Origin: JANXQG01 sp963780045
GTDB taxonomy: Bacteria; Planctomycetota; Planctomycetia; Pirellulales; Thermoguttaceae
Direction: 5' to 3'
DNA: 64,000 nucleotides
NCBI GenBank assembly: GCA_963780045.1
Contig: CAVZZZ010000001.1
Location: forward strand, 1,116,001-1,180,000
The notes beneath the pieces were generated by a model that was not told where the DNA came from, did not search any database, and was given only the letters and a program-made list of their open reading frames with translations. A program made the position numbers and the translations under genes. Shown piece by piece: positions 37,408 through 46,877 of this stretch; position 1 is the stretch's first letter, and every line of letters begins with the position of its first letter.

Positions 37408-37454
37408 CGTTGGCGTGAGAGTTCGATCCATATTGCAACCCAAGGAGTATTCCG

Positions 37455-38038
37455 ATGCGACACGCGATTTTCACCTCGGTATTTGCGGTCCTTTTCACGT
37501 TGCCGGCAATCGTTGCGGCCGCGCAGGAGAAGCCGCCGGCCCACACACCGGCTGCACCGAAGGCCCCGCCGGCCGACAAATTGAAGGCCCTGGGCGAGCA
37601 CCTGGGCCGCGCGCTGGATCTTGCCTTGGACATCCTTTCCGGCAACGAGGCCGAGTTCTTGTCCGGAAACAAAGCAGCCCTGCTTTCCGGAAACAGCGCC
37701 AGGACGAAGGCGTTCAACGGCGAGAAGCCCACGGTGCTTTCGGGGAACAAGATGTCGGCGTTCAGCGGGAACAAGATCGACTTGTTTTCCAACATCAAAC
37801 TCTTCTCCGACATCAAGGTGGAGATCCACGTCCACAACAGCGGCACAAACAGCGGCAATTTCAGTGCGAAAAAGGGCGACGAGGAGAAACCAACCGGCAT
37901 TGCCACGCCGATCCTGCCACAGACAACCGTGGTACCTGCCACGCCCGGCGCGCCCCGACGTTTGCGCCGCCGTCGAAGGAAGCTGAGCCGTGGCCGCCGC
38001 CGTCCGGGGCGTTCCAGCCGCCCGCGCTCCCGAAGTAA
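37455..38038 (+). CDS. Secreted protein with SGNK short repeats, one frameshift
   Basis: Start ATG 37455, signal peptide MRHAIFTSVFAVLFTLPAIVA. After a Pro/Ala linker there are at least seven short units with the pattern (L/F)SGN(E/K/S) at 7-15-residue spacing (LSGNEAEFLSGNKAALLSGN, VLSGNKMSAFSGNKIDLFS), then strands FSNIKLFSDIKVEIHVHN. This looks like a small beta-solenoid or turn-rich surface. A frame change at about 37955 is needed to reach the plausible Pro-rich tail (FAPPSKEAEPWPPPSGAF) and stop 38038; without it the frame runs on as an Arg-rich shadow. Stop is 8 nt before the next gene. No known family. Confidence 0.55.
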
Positions 38039-38046
38039 TCGGCGAG

Positions 38047-38737
38047 ATGCACATCCACTACCTCCAGCAAGTCGCCTTCGAAGACGCGGCGAACATCGCC
38101 GTTTGGGCCGGTGAGCGCGGCCACCGCATCACCTGCACGCGCATGGACCTCGGCCAGCCGCTGCCGCCGGCCGATTCGATCAATTGGTTGGTCGTCATGG
38201 GTGGCCCGATGAACGTCGACGAGCACGAGGCATATCCCTGGCTTGCGCGAAAGAGAATTCATCCGCCGCGTCATCGACCGCGGCACACGCGTGCTGGGTG
38301 TCTGCCTGGGCGCCCAATTGATCTCCACGGTGTTGGGCGGGCGGGTCGCGCCGAATCGGCAGAAAGAGATCGGCTGGTTCCCCATCGACTTCACCGCGGA
38401 AGCGGCCGGCCATCCCGTCTTTGGCCGCTTTCCGCGGCGGGCGCCGGCATTCCACTGGCACGGTGACCGGTTTTCCATCCCGCCCGGCGGCGTGCGGTTG
38501 GCCGGCAGCGAGGCGTGCGACAACCAGGCGTTCCAACATGGCCGCCGCTGCTTGGCGCTACAGTTCCATTGGGACTATTCTCCACAGGGCGTACAAGCCA
38601 TGATTGCCAACTGCGGCCACGAGTTGATCGACGCACCGGGCATCCAGAAGCCGGAAGAAATGTTCGCCCGGCCGGAACGATTCGAAACTATCCGTGGAAT
38701 GCTTTTCAAAATGCTCAACGCGCTTGCGCTTGAGTGA
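38047..38737 (+). CDS. Class I glutamine amidotransferase, one frameshift
   Basis: Reconstructed product about 229 residues, start ATG 38047. VVMGGPMNV is the oxyanion turn, GVCLGAQL holds the catalytic Cys, ALQFHWDY the catalytic His; the third residue usually Glu (FHPE/FHLE) is Asp here. The family (GMP synthase-like amidotransferase without a synthase domain) releases ammonia from glutamine or hydrolyses gamma-glutamyl compounds. The frame shifts at about 38240 in the sequence after YPWLA. It follows the SGN-repeat gene with an 8-nt gap. Confidence 0.8.
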
Positions 38738-39018
38738 GCAATCATTGCGCACGCGGATTTTTCGCATGGGCGTTTGCCGAGCAACCCAACTGCCGTGGCT
38801 GCTTCTTTTTCTTTGGACAAGAACTAGCTATAATGGGGTTGCGGGAGTGAGGGCATATGCGGGTCCGCAACTAGTCTGTACCACCTAGAGCATCGAGCGC
38901 TATCAACTTAGCCCGAGCCTTCGACAGCCGGCTTCCTAGTGGGGCCTGGGAACTTCCGCGGGTCGGGGCTTGTTGCTGAGCGATTGTCACATCGCGCCGA
39001 ACCCCCAGTCGAGCATCT
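38738..39018. other. Intergenic region with TATAAT box
   Basis: No gene seen. A consensus TATAAT is at 38829-38834 and could serve the sedolisin gene, leaving a leader of about 185 nt; no -35 box of quality is present at 17 nt. Confidence 0.35.
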
Positions 39019-42000
39019 ATGGACCAACGATCGGGCGTTGTTTCACAACTTATCCGCTGGTGTCGCGGCGGTCGGCGCGTGTTCGCGCGCAGCGGTCGTG
39101 TGAAATCCGGTTCAATGCGGCCGACCGGCAGCCGTCGTTCGGCATCGCGCACGTTGTGTTTCGAGCCGCTGGAAGACCGGTCGTTGCTATCGGCGGCCGC
39201 GGTCCTCCCCGCCGGCTGGAATGCCGTATCGCCGGCCGTGCCCATTGCGGCGGCATATCCCGACGACACGCTCAGTACGGGCGGTCTCACTCCCGCGCAA
39301 GGCCGCGCGGCTTACGGACTTTCCAACGGTAGTTCCAGCGGCCTGACCTATGGCATCTCCTTCAACGGCGTTCAGGGCAACGGCGCCGGCCAGACGATCG
39401 CGATCGTGGACGCCTACGACGACCCCAATGCTCTTACCGACCTGAACACGTTTTCGTCCGAATACGGCCTGCCGACAATGTACAACGGCAATACCGATAC
39501 CAGCGCCACGGACGAACCGAAGTTCTACCAGTACGACGAGCACGGCGGCACGAACTATCCGATACAGGATCCCAGCGGCAAACTCAATGGTTCGAACAAC
39601 GACTGGGAATTCGAAGAAGCGCTCGATATCGAGTGGGCACACGCGATGGCGCCGATGGCGAACATCATGCTCGTCGAGGCCGCCAGCGCGGGCGACAGCG
39701 ATCTTTTCACCGCCGTGCAGACGGCCGCGGCGATGCCGGGCGTAGTCGCGGTCTCGATGAGCTGGAGCGGCGCCGAGTTCTCCGGAGAAACGAGTGACGA
39801 CTCGACTTACTTCGTCACGCCATCGGGGCATCTCGGCGGCTCGGCTTCCGCGGGCGGGACAGAACTGCCGGGCGGCGTCACCTTTCTGGCCGCCGCGGGA
39901 GACAACGGCGCTTATGCAGAGAACGGCCCAATTACGCCGCAGTACCCGGCGGTTTCCCCTAACGTCGTGGCTGTCGGCGGCACCTCGTTGACCGTCGGCC
40001 AGAGCAGCTCGACCGGCACTTACTACTGGTATTCCGAGACGTCCTGGGGCAACGGCACTTCCAGCAATTCGGCCGGCGGCGGCGGCGGCATTAGCGCCTA
40101 CGAGTCCCAGCCCACCTACCAGGCCACGATCGTCAGTTCCACGGGCAACCCCGTCGTCAGCTCGACTCTTAGCGAAGACAAGGGCGCGTACAGTTCGCCG
40201 TACCGCACGTATCCCGACGTCTCCGCGGTAGCCTACGGCACCAGTTCCAGTCCTGGCGCCGTGACCGTCGTCGATTCGTGGTCGTCGACCGGAAACAGCT
40301 ACTGGTACGCGTACGGAACGAGCGTGGCGACTCCCATTTGGGCCGGCATGGTTGCCGTCGCCGATCAAGGCCGCGCCATCTCGGGATCAGGCTCGCTGAC
40401 CAGCGCGCAAACATTGACTGACCTGTACTCCATCGCGGCCGGCAGTGCCTACAGCACCGATTTCAACGACATCACCACCGGCAACAGCATCGGCACGGAT
40501 TCGCACGGCCTTACCTACAGCCCCGGTACGGGCTATGACCTGGCAACCGGTCTGGGCAGCCCCAATACCCAAGCGCTGATGCCTACGCTGGTCGGATCAT
40601 CCACCTTGGCGTTCGGTCAGCAGCCCACGCCCGCCGCGGCGGGAGCGATAATGCCAACCGTCACCGTCGACGTGGAAAACTCCGCCGGCAGTATTGTCAC
40701 GAGCGACAACAGTTACGTGACGCTTTCGCTCGGCACGAATCCTTTCGGCGGCCGGCTGCTGGGCACGACGACTGTGCAGGCGGTCAACGGCGTCGCCACC
40801 TTCAGCGGCTTGTGGGTCGACGCCGCCGGCACGGGCTACACGCTCATTGCAACCGATGGCGAGCTCGCAATCGCCACGTCCAACGCTTTCAACATTACGG
40901 CCAATGCAGCGCAGCCCGTACTCGTCACGCCGGCCAGCGCGGGTTCCAATCCAGTGACCACGACGAGCACGTCGCTGTCCGTCCAGGCCAGTGATCCGAA
41001 CAGCCAGTCGCTGACGTACACATGGTCGGCCGTGAGCGTGCCCAGCGGCGCGGCGGCGCCGACATTCAGTCCCAACGGCACGACGGCCGCCTCCGCGACG
41101 ACGGCCACCTTCAGCGCGCGTGGCGCTTATACGCTCGATGTGGTATTCACGGACAGCAGCGGCTATTCGCGGGACAGCTCAATCAGCGTCTCGGTCGTTT
41201 CCACGGCGATTTCGCTTGGTGTTTCGCCCAGCGCAATTACGATTTCCGCGGACTCGCAGGAACAGTTCAGCGCGGTGTTTCTCGACCAGTTCGGCAACAA
41301 TCTCGGCGCGGTGTCGTTGCCGGTGACTTGGTCGGCGGCCGGCGGCACGATTACGTCGACGGGGCTATACACGACGCCCGCCTCCGGCACGTCGGACACC
41401 GTGACCGTCACGAGCGGCAGCCTCCACGGCTCGACAACCGTCACCATCGCCGCGCCCGTAGGCTGGTGGATTCACAATCAGCAAACCGGCACGACCGCCA
41501 ACGATTCGGGCAGCGGCACACCGGATGCCGCCACGATCACCGGCGGCACGTGGGTCCAAGCGCCAGCCAGCATCGACGAGCCGGATGCCTTGCAGTTCAA
41601 CGGAACCGGCACGGTCGTAAGCCTTGGCAGTCCTACCAAGCTGCAAATTTCCGGCCAGCTCACATTTGCCGCGTGGATCAATCCGGCAAGCACCTCCGGC
41701 GAGCAGTTCATTATCAACGAAGGGACGAGCGCGGCCAACGATCTTGGACTCTTGCTCGACAAAGGAGATTACGCGGTTGGCAAAGTCGTCAACGGCACGG
41801 TTACGGGCGCGGAGTACGCCATCCCGTCCGGCGATCTGAACACTTGGGTGTTTCTGGCGGCGACGTACAACAACGGCACGTGGTATCTCTACCGCGACGG
41901 GCAATTGGTCGCCTCGGACACGGTCAGCCAAAACAGCGTGTCGCATACCTGGGAAATCGGCGCCGAGACAAGCATCGTTCCGCAGGCTACCGCCGATTAT

Positions 42001-43596
42001 TTCAGCGGCGACATCGCCGACGTGCGGATTTACAACACCGCGATCAGCGCCGCCGCGATTGCCGGCTTGGAGGGCGCTCCGCCTACCGTGACCGCCGCTG
42101 CCGCCGCGACGCCAAACCCCGGCACCGGCGCTACCGTCGCGCTTTCCGTGGCCGCAAGTGACGTTGCCGGGGGCTCCGCGCTCACGTATACATGGGCCAC
42201 GACGGGCACGCCGCCGGCGCCGGTCGGCTTTTCCGTCAACGGCACGAGCGCCGCTTACGACACTACGGCCACGTTCACCACGGCGGGAACGTACAACTTC
42301 ACGGTCACAATCGCCAACGCGGCCGGATTCACGACCGCCAGCAGCATCGCACTGACGGTCAACCAGACGCCGACGTCGATTGTTGTTCAGCCGGGCCCGC
42401 TGGCGGCCAACGGCACGATCACCTTCACCGCCGTTGCCTACGACCAGTTCGGCAACGCCTTGGCGAGCCAGCCGGCATTCACGTGGTCGGTTTCGGGCAA
42501 CGGCTCGATCACGCCAGCGGGGGTCTACACGCCTCCGTATACCAGCGGCAGCGCCGGCATCACGGCCTCCGGCGGCGGCATTAGCGGCGGCACGTCGGTT
42601 TCTCTGCCCGATCCGGCCGATTGGAACGGCGGCAGCGGCGGCTCCTGGAACGCAGCAGGCGAGTGGGTCAGCAGTTCCACCGGCACGACGGTCCCGGCGC
42701 CGGGCACGCGCGGCGTGACGGGCGACATTGCCGTCTTCGCCAATGGCGCGGGCGCCTCCGTGACGCTCGACGGCGCCAGCCCGAATCTGGCCGAAATCAG
42801 CTTCGGCGACAACAAGAACTACACGATCGCCCAGGGCACGGGCGGCGCCTTGCAGCTCGACGGCAGCCCCGCTTCCATTGCGGTCGCCGGAGGCAAGCAG
42901 GCAATCAGCGCGCCCGTAACGCTCGACAGCGCGCTTGCCGTCGAAGCCGCCGCCGGCAGTCAACTGACCATCAGCGGGCCGCTCACGGCCAACGGCAACT
43001 CGCTGACGGTCACGGGTGGGGGCAAAGTCACAGTCACTGGGCCGGGCGACAACGACGTAACGAACGTGAACGTCGCGTCCGGCGAACTGGTCCTCCAAGA
43101 CCCTGCGATTCTGGCTTCCGGGAGCAATCTGACGGTCGGCAACGCCGCGCTCTTTTCGTCGGTTGTCGCTTCCGAAGCGGCAGCGCCGGCCTCCAACGGG
43201 TCATCTCCGGCAGCCGCTGGTGAGCCGGAGAGCACGTCGACCGGCGGTAGCACTGCATCGGCGGCAACAGCGCTGACTCAGCGCTTCGGCCGCGGCAGCA
43301 CCGGCCGCCGCAGCCATTCCAGCCGTGCCGGCGCCGCTGCGCCGGCGGCGATGGCGTCACCGGTTCCATCCGCACAACCAGCTTCAGCAATAGCCGGCAT
43401 TTCGTCGCCGAGCAAGACAATGCCAGTGCCACAAGCTGCCCGGGCTGTTTTCGGTACGGCGCTTCCGCTACCATTGAGGACCGCGGTTCAATCCGCCGCT
43501 GCGGTGCTTGCTGCGCAGGACGCGCCGCAAGCCGGCCGCGGCGAACCGGCTGTGGTGCGGGCCTTCGATTTAATCTTCGCCGAATTCGGCCGATAG
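39019..43596 (+). CDS. Large secreted sedolisin (S53) peptidase with Ig-like and LamG domains
   Basis: A 1525-residue multi-domain exported protein. The N-terminus carries the planctomycete motif CFEPLEDRSLLSAA. Residues about 95-530 are a sedolisin: Glu199 and Asp203 in EEALDIEW, oxyanion Asp in AAAGDNGAY, nucleophile Ser435 in GTSVATPIWAGM, and the calcium-binding region DFNDITTGN...SPGTGYDLATGLG. There is no long pro-peptide, unlike fungal and animal members. Then come several beta-sandwich domains (bacterial Ig-like), a concanavalin/LamG domain (FNGTGTVVSLGSPTKLQISG) at about 820-1030 and a C-terminal autotransporter-like beta region. Probably an extracellular endopeptidase acting on a polymer or biofilm. 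Frame fully intact over 4.6 kb. Confidence 0.9.
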   Translation: MDQRSGVVSQLIRWCRGGRRVFARSGRVKSGSMRPTGSRRSASRTLCFEPLEDRSLLSAAAVLPAGWNAVSPAVPIAAAYPDDTLSTGGLTPAQGRAAYGLSNGSSSGLTYGISFNGVQGNGAGQTIAIVDAYDDPNALTDLNTFSSEYGLPTMYNGNTDTSATDEPKFYQYDEHGGTNYPIQDPSGKLNGSNNDWEFEEALDIEWAHAMAPMANIMLVEAASAGDSDLFTAVQTAAAMPGVVAVSMSWSGAEFSGETSDDSTYFVTPSGHLGGSASAGGTELPGGVTFLAAAGDNGAYAENGPITPQYPAVSPNVVAVGGTSLTVGQSSSTGTYYWYSETSWGNGTSSNSAGGGGGISAYESQPTYQATIVSSTGNPVVSSTLSEDKGAYSSPYRTYPDVSAVAYGTSSSPGAVTVVDSWSSTGNSYWYAYGTSVATPIWAGMVAVADQGRAISGSGSLTSAQTLTDLYSIAAGSAYSTDFNDITTGNSIGTDSHGLTYSPGTGYDLATGLGSPNTQALMPTLVGSSTLAFGQQPTPAAAGAIMPTVTVDVENSAGSIVTSDNSYVTLSLGTNPFGGRLLGTTTVQAVNGVATFSGLWVDAAGTGYTLIATDGELAIATSNAFNITANAAQPVLVTPASAGSNPVTTTSTSLSVQASDPNSQSLTYTWSAVSVPSGAAAPTFSPNGTTAASATTATFSARGAYTLDVVFTDSSGYSRDSSISVSVVSTAISLGVSPSAITISADSQEQFSAVFLDQFGNNLGAVSLPVTWSAAGGTITSTGLYTTPASGTSDTVTVTSGSLHGSTTVTIAAPVGWWIHNQQTGTTANDSGSGTPDAATITGGTWVQAPASIDEPDALQFNGTGTVVSLGSPTKLQISGQLTFAAWINPASTSGEQFIINEGTSAANDLGLLLDKGDYAVGKVVNGTVTGAEYAIPSGDLNTWVFLAATYNNGTWYLYRDGQLVASDTVSQNSVSHTWEIGAETSIVPQATADYFSGDIADVRIYNTAISAAAIAGLEGAPPTVTAAAAATPNPGTGATVALSVAASDVAGGSALTYTWATTGTPPAPVGFSVNGTSAAYDTTATFTTAGTYNFTVTIANAAGFTTASSIALTVNQTPTSIVVQPGPLAANGTITFTAVAYDQFGNALASQPAFTWSVSGNGSITPAGVYTPPYTSGSAGITASGGGISGGTSVSLPDPADWNGGSGGSWNAAGEWVSSSTGTTVPAPGTRGVTGDIAVFANGAGASVTLDGASPNLAEISFGDNKNYTIAQGTGGALQLDGSPASIAVAGGKQAISAPVTLDSALAVEAAAGSQLTISGPLTANGNSLTVTGGGKVTVTGPGDNDVTNVNVASGELVLQDPAILASGSNLTVGNAALFSSVVASEAAAPASNGSSPAAAGEPESTSTGGSTASAATALTQRFGRGSTGRRSHSSRAGAAAPAAMASPVPSAQPASAIAGISSPSKTMPVPQAARAVFGTALPLPLRTAVQSAAAVLAAQDAPQAGRGEPAVVRAFDLIFAEFGR

Positions 43597-43612
43597 GTAA
43601 AACGACAGCGAC

Positions 43613-44929
43613 ATGCGACTCATCCTCTTCGATCGCCCTGTGGCGCGGCGGCGGAACTTTTATCCCTTGGCTCTGTCGCGGCCGATATGGGAGTTGCGCT
43701 GCGGCATCTCGACGCTCGGCGAGAAGCTGGTTTCCTCTGCTCAACCGGCGGAAATTGCCTGCTGGCTGCCTGACTATTTGGCGGGGCTCTACCGCCGTGA
43801 ATCTGCGTGGGCGGTCAACGATCCGCGCAGCCTGGCCGGGGACGACCTGCTGCTGGCCGCCGCCAACGTAAAGGCGGATCAGGTTTGGCCTTTCACCACT
43901 GGACCCAGCCGCTTGGCCGCGGACGCCGAAGGCGAGATTGTCCTCGCCCGGATCACCCGCGCGGACCTGGCCAAGCTGTCCAGCGGTTCGCTCGATGCGC
44001 TGCTTGTCGCTGCGCGACATCAGCTTCCCACGGCGCCCGTAGGACGGACCTCCGAATCCGTCATTGCTGCAGGGACGGACTCGGAGGTCCATCCTACGTG
44101 GAACTACTCCTGGGAACTGGTCCTTGCCAACGGCGGGCAGTTGACCGAGGACTTTCGCGCCCTCGGCCGCTCCGGCATCGAAGGCACAATCGAAGAACCG
44201 TGCGCTATTCGCGGCACCCGCGGCGACCTCTACATTGCTCACGGCGCTAAGATCCATCCGATGGTCGTGTTGGACGCCGAGCACGGGCCGATTTACATTG
44301 ACGCCGGCGCGGAAATTCATCCCTTCACGCGCATCGAAGGTCCTTGTTATATCGGCGCCGGTTCCGTCTTGTTGGGCGCGAAGTGCCGGGCGGGCAATTC
44401 CATCGGCCCGATGTGCCGCATCGGCGGCGAGATCGAGGGGACGATCATCCAGGGCTACTCGAACAAGTACCACGACGGTTTCCTGGGCCACGCCTACGTC
44501 GGCCAGTGGGTGAACCTTGGCGCTTTAACTACCAACAGCGACCTGAAGAACGACTATTCGGAAGTCAGAATCACGCTGGACGGCCAGTCGCCGATTGCCA
44601 CCGGCTCCAACAAGGTCGGGGCCTTGATCGGCGACCACGCGAAGACTTCAATCGGCACGCTCTTGAATACCGGCGCGTACGTGGGCGCGATGACGGTGCT
44701 GGTCGCTGGTGGCCGGCTGATGCCCAAGTTTATTCCGTCGTTCGCCTGGTATTTCAAAGACGCAATCAGCCGCGGCACGGGCAAGCAGCCGCTCTACGCC
44801 ACCGCCCGCGCTGCGATGTCCCGCCGCGGCTGCCAATGGACCGAGCACGACGAGGCACTCTGGGACGCCGTCTATGAAATGACCGCCCAGGAACGGGATG
44901 ACGCCGTGGAACTCTATGGGCGGAACTAA
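43613..44929 (+). CDS. Alternative GlmU-type sugar nucleotidyl/acetyltransferase
   Basis: A 438-residue protein starting at ATG 43613, 16 nt after the sedolisin gene. The N-terminal half is the divergent nucleotidyltransferase domain of the 'alternative bacterial GlmU' family (FDRPVARRRNFYPLALSRPI, WAVNDPRSLAGDDLL), and the C-terminal half is a left-handed beta-helix with hexapeptide repeats (IHPMVVLDAEHGPIYID, IGAGSVLLGAKCRAGNSIG, YVGQWVNLGALTTNSDLKND) and ends with KPFI-like SFAWYF. It should make UDP-GlcNAc or a related nucleotide sugar for the envelope. A palindromic repeat (44038-44098) is inserted in frame near residue 145 (VGRTSESVIAAGTDSEVHPT), at the domain junction. Confidence 0.85.
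   Translation: MRLILFDRPVARRRNFYPLALSRPIWELRCGISTLGEKLVSSAQPAEIACWLPDYLAGLYRRESAWAVNDPRSLAGDDLLLAAANVKADQVWPFTTGPSRLAADAEGEIVLARITRADLAKLSSGSLDALLVAARHQLPTAPVGRTSESVIAAGTDSEVHPTWNYSWELVLANGGQLTEDFRALGRSGIEGTIEEPCAIRGTRGDLYIAHGAKIHPMVVLDAEHGPIYIDAGAEIHPFTRIEGPCYIGAGSVLLGAKCRAGNSIGPMCRIGGEIEGTIIQGYSNKYHDGFLGHAYVGQWVNLGALTTNSDLKNDYSEVRITLDGQSPIATGSNKVGALIGDHAKTSIGTLLNTGAYVGAMTVLVAGGRLMPKFIPSFAWYFKDAISRGTGKQPLYATARAAMSRRGCQWTEHDEALWDAVYEMTAQERDDAVELYGRN
44038..44098. repeat. GTAG-type palindromic repeat, family D, inside the GlmU-like gene
   Basis: A 61-nt element with 25-nt arms (44038-44062 and 44074-44098, two mismatches), beginning CGTAGGACGG and ending CCTACG. The same GTAG/CTAC ends as the other families. 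It is translated without frame disruption in a loop-prone region between the two enzyme domains. Confidence 0.8.
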
Positions 44930-45744
44930 CTACTCGCGCTCCGATAGCTGTTCAATGCCGTCTGAAACAGCCACCGAGAGGCCGCGACGCTGCCCACCGC
45001 GGCGACCAAGGCAAACCCCGCCAGCCTCCACTGCGCCGGGTCCAAAGCCTTGACCAACATCCGGGCGGGCACGTTGATCGCGATCAAGATGGGGATGATG
45101 TACGTGAAGGTCAGCCGCAGCGGCCGGCCCCAGGGACCGCTGTAGATCTCCATCGGGTAGCGGGAAAAGGTCGTGATGTAGAACCAGAAATCCAAAAGCG
45201 TCAGGTTCCTGCCGAGCCAGACCGTCGATGCGCCCAGGGAGATCATTAGGCTGTAATAGATCGCAATGCCGCAGAGCAGGTAGACCAGATAGAGCGCGGC
45301 CTGCCCGATGCTCGGAGCGTGGCCCAATTGCGCGAGCGAGTAAAAAAGGAAGCAGACGCCCAAAAGAAAATTCCCCGCCGAGGACCACTCGATGCGCTTC
45401 AGCGAGACGAGGAATTGCGTGTCGATCGGCTTGAGGAGCAGGAAATCCAGGTCGCCCATGCGGACCAAGTCGGTCAACTCGTCGATGTTCGTCATGCAGA
45501 ACATCTGCACCAGGGCGTTGATGATCAGGCCCGTCGCGAAGAAGGTGAAGAACTCGTATTTTCCCCAGCCCGTCTGCTGGCCTAACGAAGGCGTGAAGCG
45601 GAACACCTGCTGGTAAAAGACGACGTTCAGCACGGGCCAAAAGAGCGAGCTGATGGTATCAATGATGAAATTGCCGCGGAACGTCATGTCGCGGACCAGG
45701 CTGTTCCGCGCGAAGGTAAGGAAAACGCGCCAGTAAGCGGTCAT
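44926..45744 (-). CDS. ABC-2 type transporter permease (DUF990-like), downstream gene
   Basis: A 272-residue membrane protein with six predicted helices. Start ATG 45744 has GGAGGA, placed within the end of the upstream gene. The N-terminal MTAYWRVFLTFARNSLVRD and the internal MGDLDFLLLKPIDTQFLVSLK are typical for the paired DUF990 permeases found in drug or lantibiotic exporters. The two permease genes differ and probably form a heterodimer. No ATPase is next to them in this window. Its stop overlaps the convergent GlmU-like gene by 4 nt. Confidence 0.85.
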   Translation of the reverse strand: MTAYWRVFLTFARNSLVRDMTFRGNFIIDTISSLFWPVLNVVFYQQVFRFTPSLGQQTGWGKYEFFTFFATGLIINALVQMFCMTNIDELTDLVRMGDLDFLLLKPIDTQFLVSLKRIEWSSAGNFLLGVCFLFYSLAQLGHAPSIGQAALYLVYLLCGIAIYYSLMISLGASTVWLGRNLTLLDFWFYITTFSRYPMEIYSGPWGRPLRLTFTYIIPILIAINVPARMLVKALDPAQWRLAGFALVAAVGSVAASRWLFQTALNSYRSASS

Positions 45745-45745
45745 G

Positions 45746-46552
45746 TTATCCTCCAAACGCGCCGTACCGCCGCACGCCGTAATGGAACAGCATCCGCGAC
45801 GCCGCGACAAAGAATGCCACCCACAGGGCCTCGATCGCCAGTGCCCAGGCCAGCTCCGCGCCGCCGATCTTGTGCAGGAAGATGGACGCCGGGAAATAGG
45901 CCAGGTATTGCAGCGGGATCGCCCTCATCAGCGCCGGCCAGGGCTTGGGCATCATTTCCGGCGGGAACATCTGCCCGGAAAAGAAAAAGCTCAAAAGCAT
46001 GTAGACGAACAAGAGCGAGTTGACCTCCAGGAACCAGAAGCCGATCATGCCCAATGTGGCCTCCATGAAATAGCCCAGCAGAAAGCCCATCAGCAGCGAG
46101 GCGATGAAGGCGGCCATCGTGGCGGCGTCGGGCCAGCCACTGAAATAGCCGCGGCAGAGCCAGAAGACCAGCGCGAAGGGGGCCGCCGCAACGACGTAAT
46201 AGATCAGCTTGTGCGCCAGGCGGGTCATGAGCGTGAAGGTCAGCATGTCCACCGGCTGCAGCAGGTATTTTTTGATCGTGCCGTCGCGGATATCGCGGGC
46301 GATGCCGCCGGCCAGGCCCGGCATGGAGGAAAACGCGCGGCCCACCATCGTCAGCAGGTAATAGGCGATGATGTTGTCCATACTGTAGCCAAATGGGGCC
46401 TTGCCAGTTGTGCCCATGCCGGAGAAGACGGCCTGCCAGAGGAAGATTTGCGTGACGATTGGCAGGAAGCGCATCAGCGTGCCCAGCGCGAAATCGGCGC
46501 GGTAGACGAGCCGTTCGGAAATGCTGGTGCGAAGAACGGTGAAGTACAACAT
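45746..46552 (-). CDS. ABC-2 type transporter permease (DUF990-like), upstream gene
   Basis: A 268-residue membrane protein; start ATG 46552 (MLYFTVLRTSISERLVYR). Six helices, with RDGTIKKYLLQPVDMLTFTL as the conserved cytoplasmic loop of the family. Its stop codon TAA lies 1 nt before the start of the partner permease, and the partner's ribosome binding site is inside this gene, so expression is coupled. Partner ATPase must be encoded elsewhere. Confidence 0.85.
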   Translation of the reverse strand: MLYFTVLRTSISERLVYRADFALGTLMRFLPIVTQIFLWQAVFSGMGTTGKAPFGYSMDNIIAYYLLTMVGRAFSSMPGLAGGIARDIRDGTIKKYLLQPVDMLTFTLMTRLAHKLIYYVVAAAPFALVFWLCRGYFSGWPDAATMAAFIASLLMGFLLGYFMEATLGMIGFWFLEVNSLLFVYMLLSFFFSGQMFPPEMMPKPWPALMRAIPLQYLAYFPASIFLHKIGGAELAWALAIEALWVAFFVAASRMLFHYGVRRYGAFGG

Positions 46553-46877
46553 GGCGGAAGCACGAAATGCCAAACTCGAAATCCGAAACAAACCTGAAAT
46601 CTTAGATTTCAAAGGGCTTCGGCCGGCAGGTTCCAGCCGTTTGCCGGAATCCCCAATTATTCCCGCGGTGGGTTGGTCTGTCTACACCGGTTTGCGACCG
46701 GATCCATTGAGTTCCTCGCGAAAGGCGGAAAGGCGCGAAGCCGCAAACGAGATCTGCTTGTCTTTGCGGCTTGGCGCCTTCGCGCCTTTGCGCGAGGCCT
46801 TTGACGCCGGCGAACGCTAATGCTATAGTCGGCTCGAAGAGAAACCTCCATTGGAGTACCTTGAAAAAGGTCGGGTT
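46553..46877. other. Intergenic region with an imperfect palindrome (46714-46797)
   Basis: No gene is supported. The palindrome has arms around 46714-46747 and 46763-46797 with several mismatches and contains the core AAGGCGCGAAGCCGCAAA, related to the repeat at 33810-33970. Confidence 0.6.
46801..46829 (+). promoter_or_regulatory. Strong sigma70-like promoter for the TPR gene
   Basis: TTGACG (46801-46806), 17-nt spacer, TATAGT (46824-46829), ending 48 nt before ATG 46878. The best-matched promoter in the window; it lies immediately beyond the palindrome at 46714-46797. Confidence 0.6.

Noticed and set aside
41365..43098. A 577-residue minus-strand open frame inside the sedolisin gene
   Set aside because: Composition of a shadow; the plus strand encodes the LamG and Ig-like domains without breaks.
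43034..44491. A 485-residue minus-strand open frame across sedolisin and the GlmU-like gene
   Set aside because: Spans two genes on the other strand and has no motif.
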